Assembly: GCA_014526335.1 (NCBI GenBank) | Contig: JACTAT010000056.1 | Location: forward strand, 286,968 to 350,967 | Reading direction: 5' to 3' | DNA length: 64,000 bases | Source: Chrysaora quinquecirrha | Taxonomy: Eukaryota > Cnidaria > Scyphozoa > Semaeostomeae > Pelagiidae | Part shown: positions 1 through 22,689 of the stretch, piece after piece | Numbering within the stretch: the first letter of the stretch is position 1 | Layout: every line of letters starts with the position of its first letter | Program-made: the position numbers and the translations under genes | Notes under the pieces: generated by a model | What the model saw: only the letters and a program-made list of their open reading frames with translations | Databases searched by the model: none | What the model was told of the DNA's origin: nothing

Positions 1-216
1 AAGTATGATTCAAAGAAAAAACATAAAGTTGCTAATAAATCAATTTTGATGAATGGCAAACTCAAGGATAGACTTTTTCACGAGTGGCATACAACAATAG
101 ATTGGATTCGAACCTGCACTTACCTACTCTTATGTGCCTAATTGCGGTCCCCTGTCGCTAATTAATTTTTTGAAAAATTTCCAACACCCCGCTCTTATTA
201 AGACTCCCCGCTTATT

Positions 217-326
217 AAGTTTGCATTAATATTGATGTTGATATTTTTTACCAAACTTGCTTTTAGGTTCTTGGTGTTAAATTTCACTTGAAATTTCACT
301 TGAAATTTCACTAAGTATACACTCAA
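217..326. repeat. Dispersed ~110-bp repeat, copy 1
   Basis: Near-identical to 1284-1394 in the same orientation. It contains two and a half tandem copies of a 12-13 bp word reading TTTCACTTGAAA. The open frames over both copies share a peptide only because the DNA is repeated. Confidence 0.8.
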
Positions 327-1283
327 TGAGGGGTACTTCGGGGGGGGTCCCAATACCGCAATACCGGGCCAAAAAATCGCCGAATCCCGAATATCGCACG
401 AAAAAATTGCAAAATACTGCAAATTGCTGAAAACTAAAATATCAGTATTGTTAATGTGATTATGACACAGAACACCAGTGTATAAGAATTTGAATCCATC
501 TTTAATACATTTGTCCCATTTCTCCCTCCAGATTCGTAGTTAGGTCATGTTAAGCTGGACTAGCGAGCAAAGAGAGCGAAATTTGATAATCTGGGGGTTA
601 GCCACCAGAAAAATTTTTGGGACCACACCCTCTAGAATGCCGGGAAACGCCCTTTAGTGTGCCAGGAAACGCCCTATTTTGGATAAAATGAAAGAATATC
701 CTCGTTTTGGCAAAGATGAAACAGTCAATGAGGAGGAAAGAACTTAATAAGAGCGCAATTATAAACTCAAGAACCCAGGGTAAAACTCAAGACACAACAT
801 TGAGAGCTCTGAAAATTTTAGAAAATTTTGGTTAAAAACTGGTCCCGTGCATTGCTTAACTTGTTATTATATGTCTTCTTGTTGTTTTTCTTGGAATTTT
901 ATCTGGTTAGAGTAAAATTCGTTTCAGACCGAATCTTGCTCCCACTGTATGCACCGACAACGCTTCCTAGTGGTAGCCTAGTTGCCAGGGGCGCACATTA
1001 ATGGGATGTGGGTGTGACACCCCCCCCCCCCCAATATTTTGTCAGTCGGTCCAGAAATTTTACCTTATTGGCAACGTCAGTCTAAAAATTTGATTAGCAG
1101 TTAGTCCAAAACTTGGACAAATTTAAAAAGTTTGGACCAGGAAAGTTCTCAGAAATCTTGAGTGAAGAACTGATATATCTAACGATAACAATCGATCCAG
1201 GACAGTTAAAATTGAATTCGGTCCCATGAGAATTGGAAAATAGTCAGTACGGGACCAACACAGGGTTTTAGACAGCACTTAGT

Positions 1284-1394
1284 AAGTTTGCATTAATATT
1301 GATGTTGATATTTTTTACCAAACTTGCCTTTACGTTCTTGGTGTTAAATTTCACTTGAAATTTCACTTGAAATTTCACTAAGAATACACTCAAT
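1284..1394. repeat. Dispersed ~110-bp repeat, copy 2
   Basis: Second copy of the repeat at 217-326, with few differences (for example AGAATACACT against AGTATACACT near the end). The match stops abruptly on both sides, as expected for a mobile or duplicated unit. Confidence 0.8.
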
Positions 1395-2577
1395 TTATTG
1401 GTTAGAATTATGGGTTTTCGTAGCCTATAGGTACTATAGGGCCCCTCGCTTTGCGTTTCAGCAGTTTCCAGACAAAGTTTGTCAAACAAAGTTCGACCCC
1501 CCGTTTGTTCCGACCGCGCTGTGAAATTTCAATACCGCAATACCGCCAGGTTTTTCCTTCAATACCCCGCCAATTAGATCGTAACGGTAGTTTTATAGTT
1601 TTTCTTTTATCATTGACCCCCTCCCCATTATATTGTTATTTCGGGCACAAAACAGTTAATTTGGTGTTAAGGGGGTTGCAGAAAAAGGCTCTAACCTTTG
1701 AAAAATGGCTTGTTCCAAATATCTTGTATAGGGTTGTAGTGTTTGCAAATTATGAAAAATTTTATTTGTATAGGATATCATATAGGCTATTGTAATTCAT
1801 ATTGTATAAAAAACGAGTGTAGCAAGTCTCAAGATTATGGAGGGGGGTCGTTTGGCATGACGGTTTGCGGTTTCTCGTCATTTTGAAAGCGGTTTCACGG
1901 TTTTTTAAGTTGCGAGTTCTTCAATTTTTACTGTGTACCCTTGTACGGTTTTTGTTTCAAAATTTGGCGGTTTTTTTGGTTTTTTGACCCCCGAAGAGTA
2001 TATTTTGTAACTTGTTAGGGTCGTTTTTAACAATTTTGTACATCTTATAATCCACAAAAAAAATTAACTGACAAGAGAAGAAATGTTTGAATACGCCCTT
2101 TCCCGGGCAAATAAATGAACCTACCATGTTTCCTTCTTTGTCTAGTTTCTACTGCACAGATCTGATCAGTTTGCTTCTCTAGAATGACATTGCATTGCCT
2201 ACATTTTGCTCCAATTTGAAATATATAACATTACAGCTACTAGAAGACGATTGAAAGCGAGTTTTGTTTTAAGTTTTATGCACTGATTTTACATATTCAG
2301 GGAAAGCTGGACTTTTGTACATATTCAACTCTGCTCTCTTTGTCGTTTGACGTCACAACTGGGAAATTTCATGTAATTTCAGAAAAGCAGTACACACACT
2401 TGCGAATTTTTTCTTGCAATAAACACTTGATCACAGACTAAGCCTTTAAGATCGCTTAGAATTTAAGAAACCGATAAAGATAAAGTCTTTAGTCAAAATC
2501 TTTTCACGTCATCCGGCTAAATATCGTCAATCATTTCCCAAAATTTTCAAATGTCTGGGTTCTATACAGCAGTATAT

Positions 2578-2757
2578 AGACTTATTACATGAGTCGTAGT
2601 TGTCGCTATTGAGTCTATGCTGGACTGGACGCTCAAACTGCGCAAACAAACAGCTTCAACAAATGACAAACAGCCACTCTCAGCAAACAACTGTATGGTT
2701 GTTGTTGTTGTTGTTGTTGCTATTTGCGTAGAGTAGGACTAGTGTAATAAGTCTAAG
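2578..2757. mobile_element. Short inverted-repeat element, AGACTTATTACA family
   Basis: The left end reads AGACTTATTACATGAGTC and the right end is its near reverse complement (GACTAGTGTAATAAGTCT). A (GTT)n run lies at about 2697-2719. Related fragments occur near 25440-25500, 26715-26800, 47385-47440 and 51410-51450, so this is a dispersed family. Length about 180 bp; no coding capacity. Confidence 0.55.
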
Positions 2758-2793
2758 CAGTATATCGAATCATTGACTCGTTTTCATGTTGAA

Positions 2794-3672
2794 CCCTATC
2801 TGTACTTGGGGGGCGTTTTTCGCCCCCCCCCTACCAAACAATCTATTGTAGCATAAAAACGAAGGCATTCTTAAGGATAGAAGTTGCTGACTATTACTAA
2901 AATTTAATACTCTACATGATGACATAAAGTTTGGTACAGTTAAATTAGTCATGTGACCACAAGATGCCCATATTTGGAAGGCAGTCACAAATAAATTCAC
3001 ATTTCTACTTATAAATCTGCAGTTGGATGGCCAATCAGAACGATACATACACCAATCAACTCGTCTAATCACGGGCTTTCATATGATGTATAATTTGTTT
3101 ACTTTATTTCTTATTTATTAATTATTATATGTATGACGTCATACATCTTTATGACGTCATAAATCTTATAATGTTGGTAAAAATTTTCGAAAAATGCTTC
3201 TTACGCAAAAGGCAAACCCTAAGCAACAAGAAAATATACAATCATGGTTATTAACATGCCTATTTCATCAGAATAATGAGCATTGACTTACCCATCACGA
3301 AGTAAAAAATGTTGATTATTTATAAAAATTTTGTCCGATTTCATAAAAATTAGAAAACATTGGCTAGAATATCACTTCTTTTCAAATTAAAACAATTTGC
3401 ACTGCTTTAGAACGATATTTCTCTATAAAAACAGCTCTTTTTACGGAAAAGCTACTTTTCCATGAAAAATCACCAAAAACGCGTTGCCTAGCAACATGTA
3501 ACGTGACTAATTAAATTTCAAAGCTATATTTAGAATGCCCATTACCAGGAGATACTTTGTACCAAGTTTGGTTATCCTATCATGTATGGTTTCTGAAATA
3601 ACTAGGGGGGGGGGGGGCGAAAAACGCCCCCCCAGTACAAAGTCGATCCAAAATACCCCAGTACAGATAGGG
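2794..3672. mobile_element. Non-autonomous DNA transposon with GC-hairpin ends
   Basis: Terminal inverted repeats CCCTATCTGTACT and AGTACAGATAGGG are flanked by a perfect 4-bp duplication TGAA (2790-2793 and 3673-3676). Just inside each end lies a G-run, CGTTTTTCG, C-run sequence that can fold into a GC-rich hairpin. The interior (879 bp in total) carries two TGACGTCA palindromes and no recognisable transposase. The transposon superfamily is not identified. Confidence 0.75.
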
Positions 3673-3732
3673 TGAATGCGTGTGTCACGTCTTCCGTGTT
3701 CCATGTTCTTCGTGTTTTTTTGTTCTCCGAAG

Positions 3733-4080
3733 CTTTTTCTAAAGCCCCGCCTACACGGATACGTTTTCAAACGGGAGGTGAAAGCGCAACGATTTCTTTT
3801 TGTTTTCACCTCCCGTCTACACTGCAGCCGTAAATCTGCGCCTGAAAACGCTAACATTAGGAAACGCTTTCAAGAGTGGTATCTTTTGAAAACGCAATTT
3901 TCCCGAGCAACCAGACACCGAAAACGCAAATTTTTGAGAAAGATGCAACAACAACAATAACTTTCAATTGTTAATTTACAGCTATTGAATTCAAAATTAA
4001 AAAGTTCGTGATAAGAGATATCGTCGTTTCTTTGTGGACAGCGAAAACGTTGTGCAAACGCTCGCGTAGACGAGAAACTT
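3733..4080. mobile_element. Possible word-repeating element (GAAAACGC words)
   Basis: The left side reads CTAAAGCCCCGCCTACACGG and the right side, reversed, begins CCTAAAGTTTCTCGTCTACG. The interior repeats words such as GAAAACGC and CACCTCCCGT. The TAA/TTA next to the ends would fit a three-base target duplication of PIF/Harbinger type, but the ends are too diverged to be sure. The open frame at 3676-3960 over this stretch is not a recognisable protein. Confidence 0.4.
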
Positions 4081-4131
4081 TAGGTACGTTTTGCCTGACA
4101 TGAAAACTTTAGGTACGTTTTGCCTGACATA
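4080..4131. repeat. Two-copy ~28-bp tandem repeat
   Basis: The phrase CTTTAGGTACGTTTTGCCTG occurs twice in a row, directly before the LINE fragment at 4120. It may mark the junction where the LINE fragment was inserted or duplicated. Confidence 0.7.
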
Positions 4132-4774
4132 ACCCTATCTCACCTAGGGGGCACAAAGGGGAAAACAGAAGCAATAATACTTGGTACCCCAAACCGATTG
4201 CAAACAACCAATAAAGAACTCGATTTATCCTACAAAAGACAAAAAATAAACAACATTTCGGAATACAAAAAAGCAAGCGGTAGGATCAAGTTACTAAAGC
4301 GACTCCGTTGCTTCTTGACTCAAGATGTAGCTTGCAGAATCTACACAATGATGATTGTCCCATTGCTGACATACAGAGGGCCAGTGAAATTGACGTACCC
4401 TAAGACACAGGAAAGTCGATTTCGTTCCTTAAAACGACGGGCGAAACAAGTAATTGGAAGATCTGTACCAAGCAAATGAAACTCAATCAAGAAAGAATCA
4501 CTTCTCGTAATTAAACGCTCCTTGGAAGACGAAATGTACCAACATCGAAGGCTACTTTCAGATTCGACAACACCAGATGGCTACTCGCAACAAAGGGCAT
4601 CTTCTCGTTATTCCGAAAGTCAAGCTAGAAGTTGTTAAACAGTCATTCAAGTACAGCGGTGCAAAACTGTTCAATGAATCACCATGGTCTTTTAGGAAGG
4701 CAACTACTACCAGTGTATTTGAAGTGTATTTGATAAGATGGTATTTTGGCGCTTTTAAAAATTCAACTCAATAG
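4120..4774 (+). pseudogene. LINE reverse transcriptase 3' remnant
   Basis: The first open segment (4120-4479) matches the region after the catalytic core of CR1/L2-like LINE reverse transcriptases: a KTE...LGT motif, then KASGRIKLLKRLR, then a YTMMIVPLLTY segment and a basic LKRRAK end. The second (4577-4774) matches the extreme C terminus (a TRNKGHLLVIPKVKLE stretch and a GAKLFNESP-like stretch). A stop and frame change lie between them, and the first segment has lost roughly twenty residues at the EYK-KAS junction compared with the usual arrangement. It is a dead, 5'-truncated copy without endonuclease or polymerase active site. Family assignment rests on motif memory. Confidence 0.75.
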
Positions 4775-4862
4775 TGATAGATGATAACTAAGCTTCTGTA
4801 AACGCTACAGTATGTGCAGAGTGCAAAATTAGAATACTTTCGTCAAATTTTCTTGAATCATT

Positions 4863-4870
4863 TGACGTCA
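4863..4870. promoter_or_regulatory. TGACGTCA (CRE-like) site, H1-like promoter
   Basis: A full cAMP-response-element palindrome 112 bp before the ATG of the H1-like gene. The same octamer sits 110 bp before the ATG of the second copy (14694-14701), in a shared ATTTGACGTCA context. Binding by CREB/ATF proteins is inference. Confidence 0.6.
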
Positions 4871-4974
4871 CATCAATACGCTCTAAATTTGTCTTCACCC
4901 GTTTGATCTCCATATTTCAAACTTTTACCAATCGAAACCAGCCGTCCAAAAGCACCCTAAGAAGAAACGCAAAA

Positions 4975-5493
4975 ATGCTACGAAAAGCCGGAGTGAAAAA
5001 AGCTGCAGTTAAAATGCCTTATGAACGCATGATACTACAAGCCGTGGTAGCCTTGGCTGAGAAGAACGGATCAACGGCACAACGCATTGGAAAATGCGTC
5101 GAGACAAGATTCAGAGTTGGGGCGGCGCATGCAGCTAATATGAAGATGGCATTGAAAAGAGCCGTGCGGGTTGGAAGGCTTGTCAAAGTAAATGGAAGAT
5201 TCAAGTTGAAGGAGGTTAAGGTTAAAATTGCCCCGAAGAAAGCGGTTTTGAAAAAGTTTGCAACAAAAAAAGTGATGCGACCAGCAGCAAGGAGAACAAT
5301 GCGAATTGCAGTAAAGGCAAGAAGAGGACGCAAACAACGTGGTTTGAAGAAGGCCAAGAAAGTAACTAAAATTACTTCAAACAAATCTTATAAGAGGCCT
5401 ATGGCTTCCAAAGTCAAGCAGAACAAGAGAAGGTTAAGGCCAGTCAGAAAAGCAGCTATACAAGCAAGGGCAGCAATGAAGAAATGTTACTAG
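4975..5493 (+). CDS. Linker histone H1-like protein
   Basis: An intronless 172-residue protein that would bind linker DNA at the nucleosome and compact chromatin in the nucleus. Residues 14-78 form a winged-helix H15 domain: PYERMILQAVVALAE, then GSTAQRIGK, then a lysine/arginine-rich helix (MKMALKRAV) and the closing strands ending GRFKL. The remaining ~94 residues are almost pure Lys/Arg/Ala with a few Thr/Ser, like H1 tails or protamine-like (PL-I) histones; the chain ends in CY. The upstream in-frame ATG at 4903 would add 24 residues, but the start at 4975 matches the one available in the paralogue and the first H15 residues follow at once. No histone 3' stem-loop is seen. A second copy lies at 14804-15321. 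H1 proper versus a sperm-type linker histone cannot be decided. Confidence 0.85.
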   Translation: MLRKAGVKKAAVKMPYERMILQAVVALAEKNGSTAQRIGKCVETRFRVGAAHAANMKMALKRAVRVGRLVKVNGRFKLKEVKVKIAPKKAVLKKFATKKVMRPAARRTMRIAVKARRGRKQRGLKKAKKVTKITSNKSYKRPMASKVKQNKRRLRPVRKAAIQARAAMKKCY

Positions 5494-5639
5494 GCTAAAA
5501 CGAAAGAACATAAAGTAAATGAACGCAAAAAAGCATAAATATATGAAATGAAATACTTGTACAACTTTTCTATAAAGTATTAGAGAATCTTTTGTTGAAA
5601 TGATACTTTAATAATGATTTTGAACATGGAAAGTGCATA

Positions 5640-5770
5640 AGAAACAAAGTGTTGTTTGTCTTCCAATTTCTTCAGTGAAAAAAATGCTACGCCATTTTGA
5701 TTTTGCTTTTCGCTGTCGCTGATCTGACGAAGACGTCACAAATGTTGTTTGTTATCTGACGTTTAATTTC
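5640..5770. other. 3' part of the duplicated H1 block
   Basis: This non-coding stretch, including TCTGACG-type words around GACGTCAC, resembles 15480-15570 behind the second H1-like copy. It shows that the duplication carried downstream sequence as well as promoter and coding region. Confidence 0.6.
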
Positions 5771-6339
5771 AAATTTGCTCTCGATCACATTAATTAACTG
5801 AATAAATCTTGTTTGGCAATATCAATTTCGTCTTCGTCCCTCCATCTTCCTCTCATTCGTGCTCTTTCTCTTGGAGTTGAAACAGCTACTATTTTTCCAT
5901 TTGCTGCTACTCATTCTTGCGAAAAGTTCAGCCCATTTGGCCTTCATCTCTCTTGTCGTTTTGCCGTTTTGATATCATCTTTGACTTTGCGTATAATTTC
6001 ATTTCCGATCTTGTTTTTTCGGCTGATATTCATGATGCTTCTTACTGGCATTTTTCAATGGGCTTCAATTGAAGTTTCGTGAGTTTCACCAAGTTTCTGC
6101 TCCGTAAGTCAAGGATCGTAAAAAATAACTGTGTCGATAATTTATCGCTTCAAACGTTTTTGGGGGGTATTCTTCTTTCTTGAAAAGTGGTTGTCATATG
6201 TACCCTATAAATTGTAAACTAGTTGCTTACATGTCGACATAACATGCGTTAGTAGTTACAACCAGTTAGTTTTGGTTCTACCGTATCGCAAGTTTCTGAC
6301 AATATGGGGTAGCTGGATTTGACCATGACATGGAACCTT
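5771..6339. other. Spacer between H1-like gene and GTCA array
   Basis: No gene recognised; an open frame at 5813-6082 has no known domain. Around 6215-6300 there is a fragment of a repeat also present at about 47340-47400 and 51365-51420 (shared words GTCGACATA and CGTATCG). Confidence 0.45.
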
Positions 6340-7066
6340 TGACTGAGTCAGTGAGTCAGTGAGTGAGTCAGCTAGTCAGTGAGTCGGTGAGTCAGACAGT
6401 CAGTGAGTGAGTGAGTGAGTGAGTGAGTGAGTGAGTGAGTGAGTGAGTGAGTCAGTCAGTGAGTCAGTCAGTGAGTCAGTGAGTCAGTCAGTCAGTCAGT
6501 GAGTCAGTGAGTCAGTGAGTCAGCGAGTCAGTCAGTGAGTCAGAGAGTCAGAGAGTCAGTGAGTCAGTGAGTCAGCGAGTCAGTGAGTGAGTGAGTCAGT
6601 CAGTCAGTGAGTCAGTGAGTCAGCGAGTCAGTGAGTGAGTCAGTCAGTCAGTCAGTCAGTCAGTCAGTCAGTCAGTCAGTCAGTCAGTCAGTCAGTCAGT
6701 CAGTCAGTCAGTCAGTCAGTCAGTCAGTCAGTCAGTCAGTCAGTCAGTCAGTCAGTCAGTCAGTCAGTCAGTCAGTCAGTCAGTCAGTCAGTCAGTCAGT
6801 CAGTCAGTCAGTCAGTCAGTCAGTCAGTCAGTCAGTCAGTCAGTCAGTCAGTCAGTCAGTCAGTCAGTCAGTCAGTCAGTCAGTCAGTCAGTCAGTCAGT
6901 CAGTCAGTCAGTCAGTCAGTCAGTCAGTCAGTCAGTCAGTCAGTCAGTCAGTCAGTCAGTCAGTCAGTCAGTCAGTCAGTCAGTCAGTCAGTCAGTCAGT
7001 CAGTCAGTCAGTCAGTCAGTCAGTCAGTCAGTCAGTCAGTCAGTCAGTCAGTCAGTCAGTCAGTCA

Positions 7067-7102
<36 letters not shown>

Positions 7103-7111
7103 ATTGATTGA
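6340..7111. repeat. (GTCA)n tetranucleotide array
   Basis: Interrupted GAGTCAGT/GTGA units from about 6340 grade into an uninterrupted CAGT run from about 6637 to 7092, roughly 114 copies. The array ends 158 bp before the likely frataxin start codon. It opens long artificial Ser-Gln-Ser-Val frames that are not genes. Confidence 0.97.
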
Positions 7112-7268
7112 TCAATGAATGACAAGCTATTTTCTGAAACGAGGTTATTTCAATAAGGTGCTATATTTTGTCGTGAAAACAGCGGCCCGAACATACAGCG
7201 ACTGTTCAGCATTAAAAACTTTGCATGAACGTTATGAGAGCAGGTATTTTGAATTAAAACTTATAGAC

Positions 7269-18638
<11,370 letters not shown>

Positions 18639-18646
18639 TACATACG

Positions 18647-18652
18647 AATAAA
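18647..18652 (+). promoter_or_regulatory. AATAAA polyadenylation signal, frataxin
   Basis: Canonical hexamer just after the frataxin stop codon; implies a very short 3' UTR. Confidence 0.6.
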
Positions 18653-18743
18653 TGATACCTAAAGAACGCATTATTTTGGTATGTCGCTTTATTGCCTTAA
18701 TTTTATTCTAACCCATGCTCGGGACTGTTAAGAAAAATTCGTG

Positions 18744-19240
18744 TACCCGCAGTTTTTTTTATAAGCAACCGCTTATAAGCAACCAAGATGTAGAAGACCT
18801 GAAAGTTTAAGCAACGTAGTACCACAGGATAAAAACATAAGCAACTTTTTAAATTTTGTATAATTTATATCACTGCTAGCAATCAAGGATTGATAAAAAT
18901 AGAAGCTATTTCCATTCATTTATCGTCAAAACTCGCATATAAACGGAGTGTTTCTCGTAAAGTGAGGAATTTCATTGAAGGGTTTCCTATTAACTTTCAA
19001 TAGCAAGTCTCAAATGGTAACAATATCAGCAGGGAGAAATAATTCCAGTCATTTTATGTGCAATGTTAGATTTAGCTGTTTTTCTAGCCTCTATACTATT
19101 CTTAGGGCAAAGAAGATACAGTTAAAATCAAGCAACTATTAAGCAACTTTTGCTACTAAAAGGTGGCCATAAAGGTCCAAAAATAAGCAACTTTTGGAAC
19201 TAGGGCCGAGCGAAGTTGCTTATAAAAAAAACTGCGTGTA
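18744..19240. mobile_element. TACAC/ATAAG-type MITE, word AAGCAAC
   Basis: Left end TACCCGCAG-T(n)-ATAAGCAAC, right end its reverse complement closing in CTGCGTGTA. AAGCAAC occurs at least seven times on the plus strand between 18763 and 19195 and reversed in the right end. 497 bp; no clean target duplication. It begins 106 bp after the frataxin stop. Confidence 0.75.
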
Positions 19241-19456
19241 TTGTAAAGCAGTTTGCGGACTTAAATGCAAACTGAAAGGTCGTAGGCTCCAACCTATGCT
19301 TTTAGAAGTCAAAATCTAGCCTTGTGAGGTCGCTTGTTCGTAGAGGCGCTTATTACGGTTTACTATAATCCTTGACAGACACTAAAGAGAATGTGTCACA
19401 CAAGACCTTGATTTTAACTCTCGTAGCACCATGGTGTTCAGGAATGTAGGAGGAAC
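19241..19456. other. Unassigned intergenic sequence
   Basis: No gene or repeat recognised. Confidence 0.4.
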
Positions 19457-19690
19457 TGTTTTTTTTCTTTCTTTCTTTAAAGTTGATAGCACTATAGCTT
19501 AAATTTAACAAAATTTTACGTAATTCATACCAACTAACTAACAGAAACTTCTAAATTTACAATGTAAAATTAAACTTACAAGTAACAGCATCATAAATTT
19601 GTTAAAAAGATGAAAAACTTTGAATAGAGTTAAACATAACCTACGTCTTGAATATATTGCATGTAGATGTAGAAAAAGCAATTTTGAAAT
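19457..19690 (-). repeat. Dispersed repeat, probable LINE 3' end, copy 1
   Basis: Matches 39008-39240 in the same orientation over about 200 bp; shared words include TAGCACTATAG and AACATAACCTACGT. A pyrimidine CTTTCTTTCTTT run at the left would be an A-rich tail on the minus strand, suggesting a reverse-oriented LINE 3' end. Confidence 0.6.
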
Positions 19691-19814
19691 AAGAACACAA
19701 TTAAAGAACACTCGAGGCTCAAATTATTCAAAAGATAAGAACATTCAGCCTCGGCAAAAATCATCTGGTTCTATAAAAAAATAGCAACGTTGTAGCAATG
19801 CCCGAAGGACGAAG

Positions 19815-19918
19815 ATAATAATGATGATAACGATGGCGAAGATAATAAAGATGACCAAGATGACGAGAAGAAGACAACGACGACGATGATGATGGTGATG
19901 ATGATGATGATGCTGATA

Positions 19919-19949
<31 letters not shown>

Positions 19950-20010
19950 CTTTGAAGAGGATGATAATGATGATGACGATGCTGAAGACGATGCGGCCGA
20001 TGCAGATACT
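19815..20010. repeat. GAT triplet array 1
   Basis: Imperfect (GAT)n and (GAC)n with a GATGGCGAAGATAATAA lead-in that is repeated before the second array at about 20422. Met-rich and His-rich frames over it are artefacts. Confidence 0.9.
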
Positions 20011-20421
20011 CTGGCCTTATTCTACCCCCCTCCCTCCCCAACTAAATGTAGCCGGGATCGTTCGTAGCAGAAGGATCTTTAGCTGCTGCTTGATTTTTAC
20101 GTGCACGCAGAGAACACACGGAGCCAGACGACATTTGAGAGACGATTCTCTATCATGTCTCATCAACTGACTTTACTCATACTTCGTACTGACTGCATAT
20201 TGACTGACTACTTATTTACCGACTTTCTAAGTTACAGTATTTACAAGTCACATGATCTATTGCGCAGTTAGAAATTATACATGCAACTATGTTCTAACAG
20301 AAAGTTCTAGTTATTATGACGTACAAGTACTTACATAAATGGCTAGAAGGTATAGAAAGATCATAATGTGCAAGAAGACATACATTTACATAAGCTGTTC
20401 CTACTACATAAACTTTCTAGA

Positions 20422-20515
20422 ATGGCGAAGATAATAATGATGACGAAGATGACGAGAAGACAACGATGATGATGGTTATGATGATGGTAATGATCATGAT
20501 GTTGATGATGTATAA
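20422..20515. repeat. GAT triplet array 2
   Basis: A shorter version of the array at 19815-20010, sharing the lead-in and the GACGAGAAGACAACGA stretch, so the two arose by local duplication. Confidence 0.8.
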
Positions 20516-21070
20516 AGTTTATAAAGGTTGTTGGACGCAATGTTTTTGACAGCATCGAGCCGTTTCTAAGAATAATGCGAATAGAGGCCTGGGGCTGAAT
20601 TGACGCCTGAAGCCGTGCTCAGGGAATCGCCAGTTGAAAGGAAATTATTCATTGAGATTTGTTGGCAAAATTTCAAGTGGAAAATAAATTTTTTGTTTGA
20701 AGACTGTTTTGATGTTGATTCTACATCACGTCAAGCTGTTGTTTTGATTGATATTTTGTTCATAGTTTGGGTCTCCAGTCTTTTCAAGTCGGCCGCCGGT
20801 CGGCCGCAATTCAAGTCCGCTGATCTTCGATTCAATCATAACAATGATCATAACTTCTGCTAATCTGCTTCATCTGTGACTTTTACGCAATTTCAAAAGA
20901 TAGATCATGATATTTGAAGAAAATATCAGGAGCTTTATTTTTATTGTCGCATTCAAAACGCGGTCCCGTCTTGTTGCTAAAGCGGTTGCATCATGGTTGC
21001 ATCCGCGCGTCATGCAATACACGCTTTTTTGTGTTCGAAGAATTTCGAACACATTGGTGTGGGGTGGCGT
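20516..21070. other. Unassigned intergenic sequence
   Basis: No gene recognised; the open frames at 20600-20863 and 20870-21052 carry no known domain. Confidence 0.4.
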
Positions 21071-21072
21071 GT

Positions 21073-21073
21073 C

Positions 21074-21128
<55 letters not shown>

Positions 21129-21130
21129 CA
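21073..21130. repeat. (AACT)n microsatellite
   Basis: About 13 uninterrupted CTAA units, ending in slightly altered copies. Confidence 0.95.
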
Positions 21131-21489
21131 CTGACTAACCAACGCTTGAACAATGGAAAACGTGTAACAATAGTATAAGCATCTCAAGAATGCCATTAGG
21201 GCCATTGTCTCGGCCATTTATGCGCAATTTGCGGTTAGTTCTTCACAATCACGGCCAGCAAGCCCCTTTGTCGATTTAAGGTCATGTGACAATTTTTCTC
21301 TTCGCACAAGCTTGATTGCATCTGACTCATGGCTGTTTACCCTTTGAAACTGGCAAATTGCCACCTTGGATTGGTAAATGACATTTCACGCATTCTCAAC
21401 ATTAATCAAAGAGTCTTGGCAAAGAGCGGCAATTTCAAACCAGTTTTCAAAACAAATCTTCATTATTATCATCCTCACCATAAAAATCG

Positions 21490-21491
21490 TC

Positions 21492-21532
<41 letters not shown>

Positions 21533-22070
21533 CACCATCATCATTATCATCATCATCATCATGATTACCATCACTATCATTGATGGTGTGGCTGCGGCAA
21601 GACCTAAAGGAACTCACCACCACCAAAATCACCCCTACAACCATCACCACCACCACCCCTATCACCACCACCACAACCACCCCTAAAACCATCACCACCA
21701 CCACCCTTATCACCACCACCAGCCCCCTAAAACCACCATCACAGCCACCCCTACAACCATCACCACGATCACCTCTATCAAAACCACCACGCCCCTTATC
21801 ACCACCACCACAACCACCCCTACAACCATCATCTCGACCACCCCTATCACCACCACCACAATCCCCCTACAATCATCACCACGATCATCCCTATCACAAC
21901 CATCACAAGCACCCCTACCTTCAGCACCACAACCACCTCTACCACCACCACTACATCCATACTACCACCACAATCACCCCTACCAACAAGCATCATAATC
22001 ATCGTGGTCATCAACATCATCATCATAACCACCACCATTATCATGATAATCATTATCGTCATTGTTGTGC
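21490..22070. repeat. ATA/ATC and CACCACCCC triplet-rich block
   Basis: (ATA)n at 21493-21530, (ATC)n to about 21585, then until about 22000 a degenerate minisatellite of ACCACCCCTACAACCATCAC-type units, ending in more ATC. Thr/Pro/His frames across it reflect composition only. Confidence 0.9.
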
Positions 22071-22152
22071 ATACCGATTAACATCTTTCATCTTTTGACC
22101 GAAATAGCTATATTCAACCAGAGTCGTTCTTCGAACACGCCCATAGGGCCCC

Positions 22153-22553
22153 TATGTTTTTTATAAGGAACCACTTTATAAGGAACCTACATCTAGAAGG
22201 CCCGAAAATTTAAAGAACTTATACTACTAAAGCGAAAATCATTAAGGAACTTTTGAATGTTGAATACTTTTATCACTGCAAATAATCAAGAATTAGCAAG
22301 CCGGTGCCATTCATTTGCAGTCAAAAATCACATAAATTCTCGTTAAGCATGTATCCAATGTTTCTTTGAGTAGTCTCGAGCTTTGCTCACATGCAAATGT
22401 CTCTCTTTTATTGTTAAGACCACTGTATGTGCAGTTAAAATTAAGGAACTATTAAGGAACTTTTGAACTACAATTGCCTCAAAAGAGGCCCAAAAATAAG
22501 GAACTTTAAGAACTAGGCCTTGAGGTAGGTTCCTTATAAAAAAAAAGCGTGTA
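22153..22553. mobile_element. TACAC/ATAAG-type MITE, word AAGGAAC, copy 1
   Basis: Very similar to 38048-38458 in the same orientation and to 23881-24288 in the opposite one. The right end closes GGTTCCTTAT-A(n)-GCGTGTA; the left end has decayed to CTATG-T(n)-ATAAGGAACC. AAGGAAC recurs at least six times. Confidence 0.8.
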
Positions 22554-22689
22554 CAGTTTAAAACGCACAGTACTGTATGTCGCTGTCGTCGTTTCATTTG
22601 TGCATGCCTAATTGTCTTAATACAGCAAAAGACCCGAGTTAAACTGACTAAAACTGCCTTGCATGTATTTCTTAGCTGTGCAACTCATC

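Larger units (their letters stand above)
1..2560. other. Gene-free repeat-rich stretch
   Basis: No convincing gene is seen. The stretch holds two direct copies of a ~110-bp repeat (listed separately), a C homopolymer at about 1020-1033, and degenerate runs rich in the words AATACCG (about 343-370 and 1528-1580) and GCGGTTT (about 1860-1985), which look like decayed word-repeating transposons. CTCTTATTAAG-type words near 190-215 and 740-755 face each other and may be ends of one old inverted-repeat element. Short open frames here are not supported by any recognisable domain. Confidence 0.5.

Noticed and set aside
4903..4974. H1-like start at the upstream ATG
   Set aside because: The paralogue's matching start is the downstream ATG, and the extra 24 residues do not resemble an H1 N terminus.
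5019..5384. Minus-strand frames opposite the H1-like gene
   Set aside because: Antisense shadows of a Lys/Ala-rich coding sequence.
6631..7111. Two 158-codon Ser-Gln-Ser-Val open frames
   Set aside because: They are frame readings of the (GTCA)n array and have no non-repeat part.
7119..7268. Frataxin start at the upstream in-frame ATG
   Set aside because: It would add 50 residues with several acidic ones before the clean basic targeting peptide that starts at 7269, and it lies 8 bp after the microsatellite.
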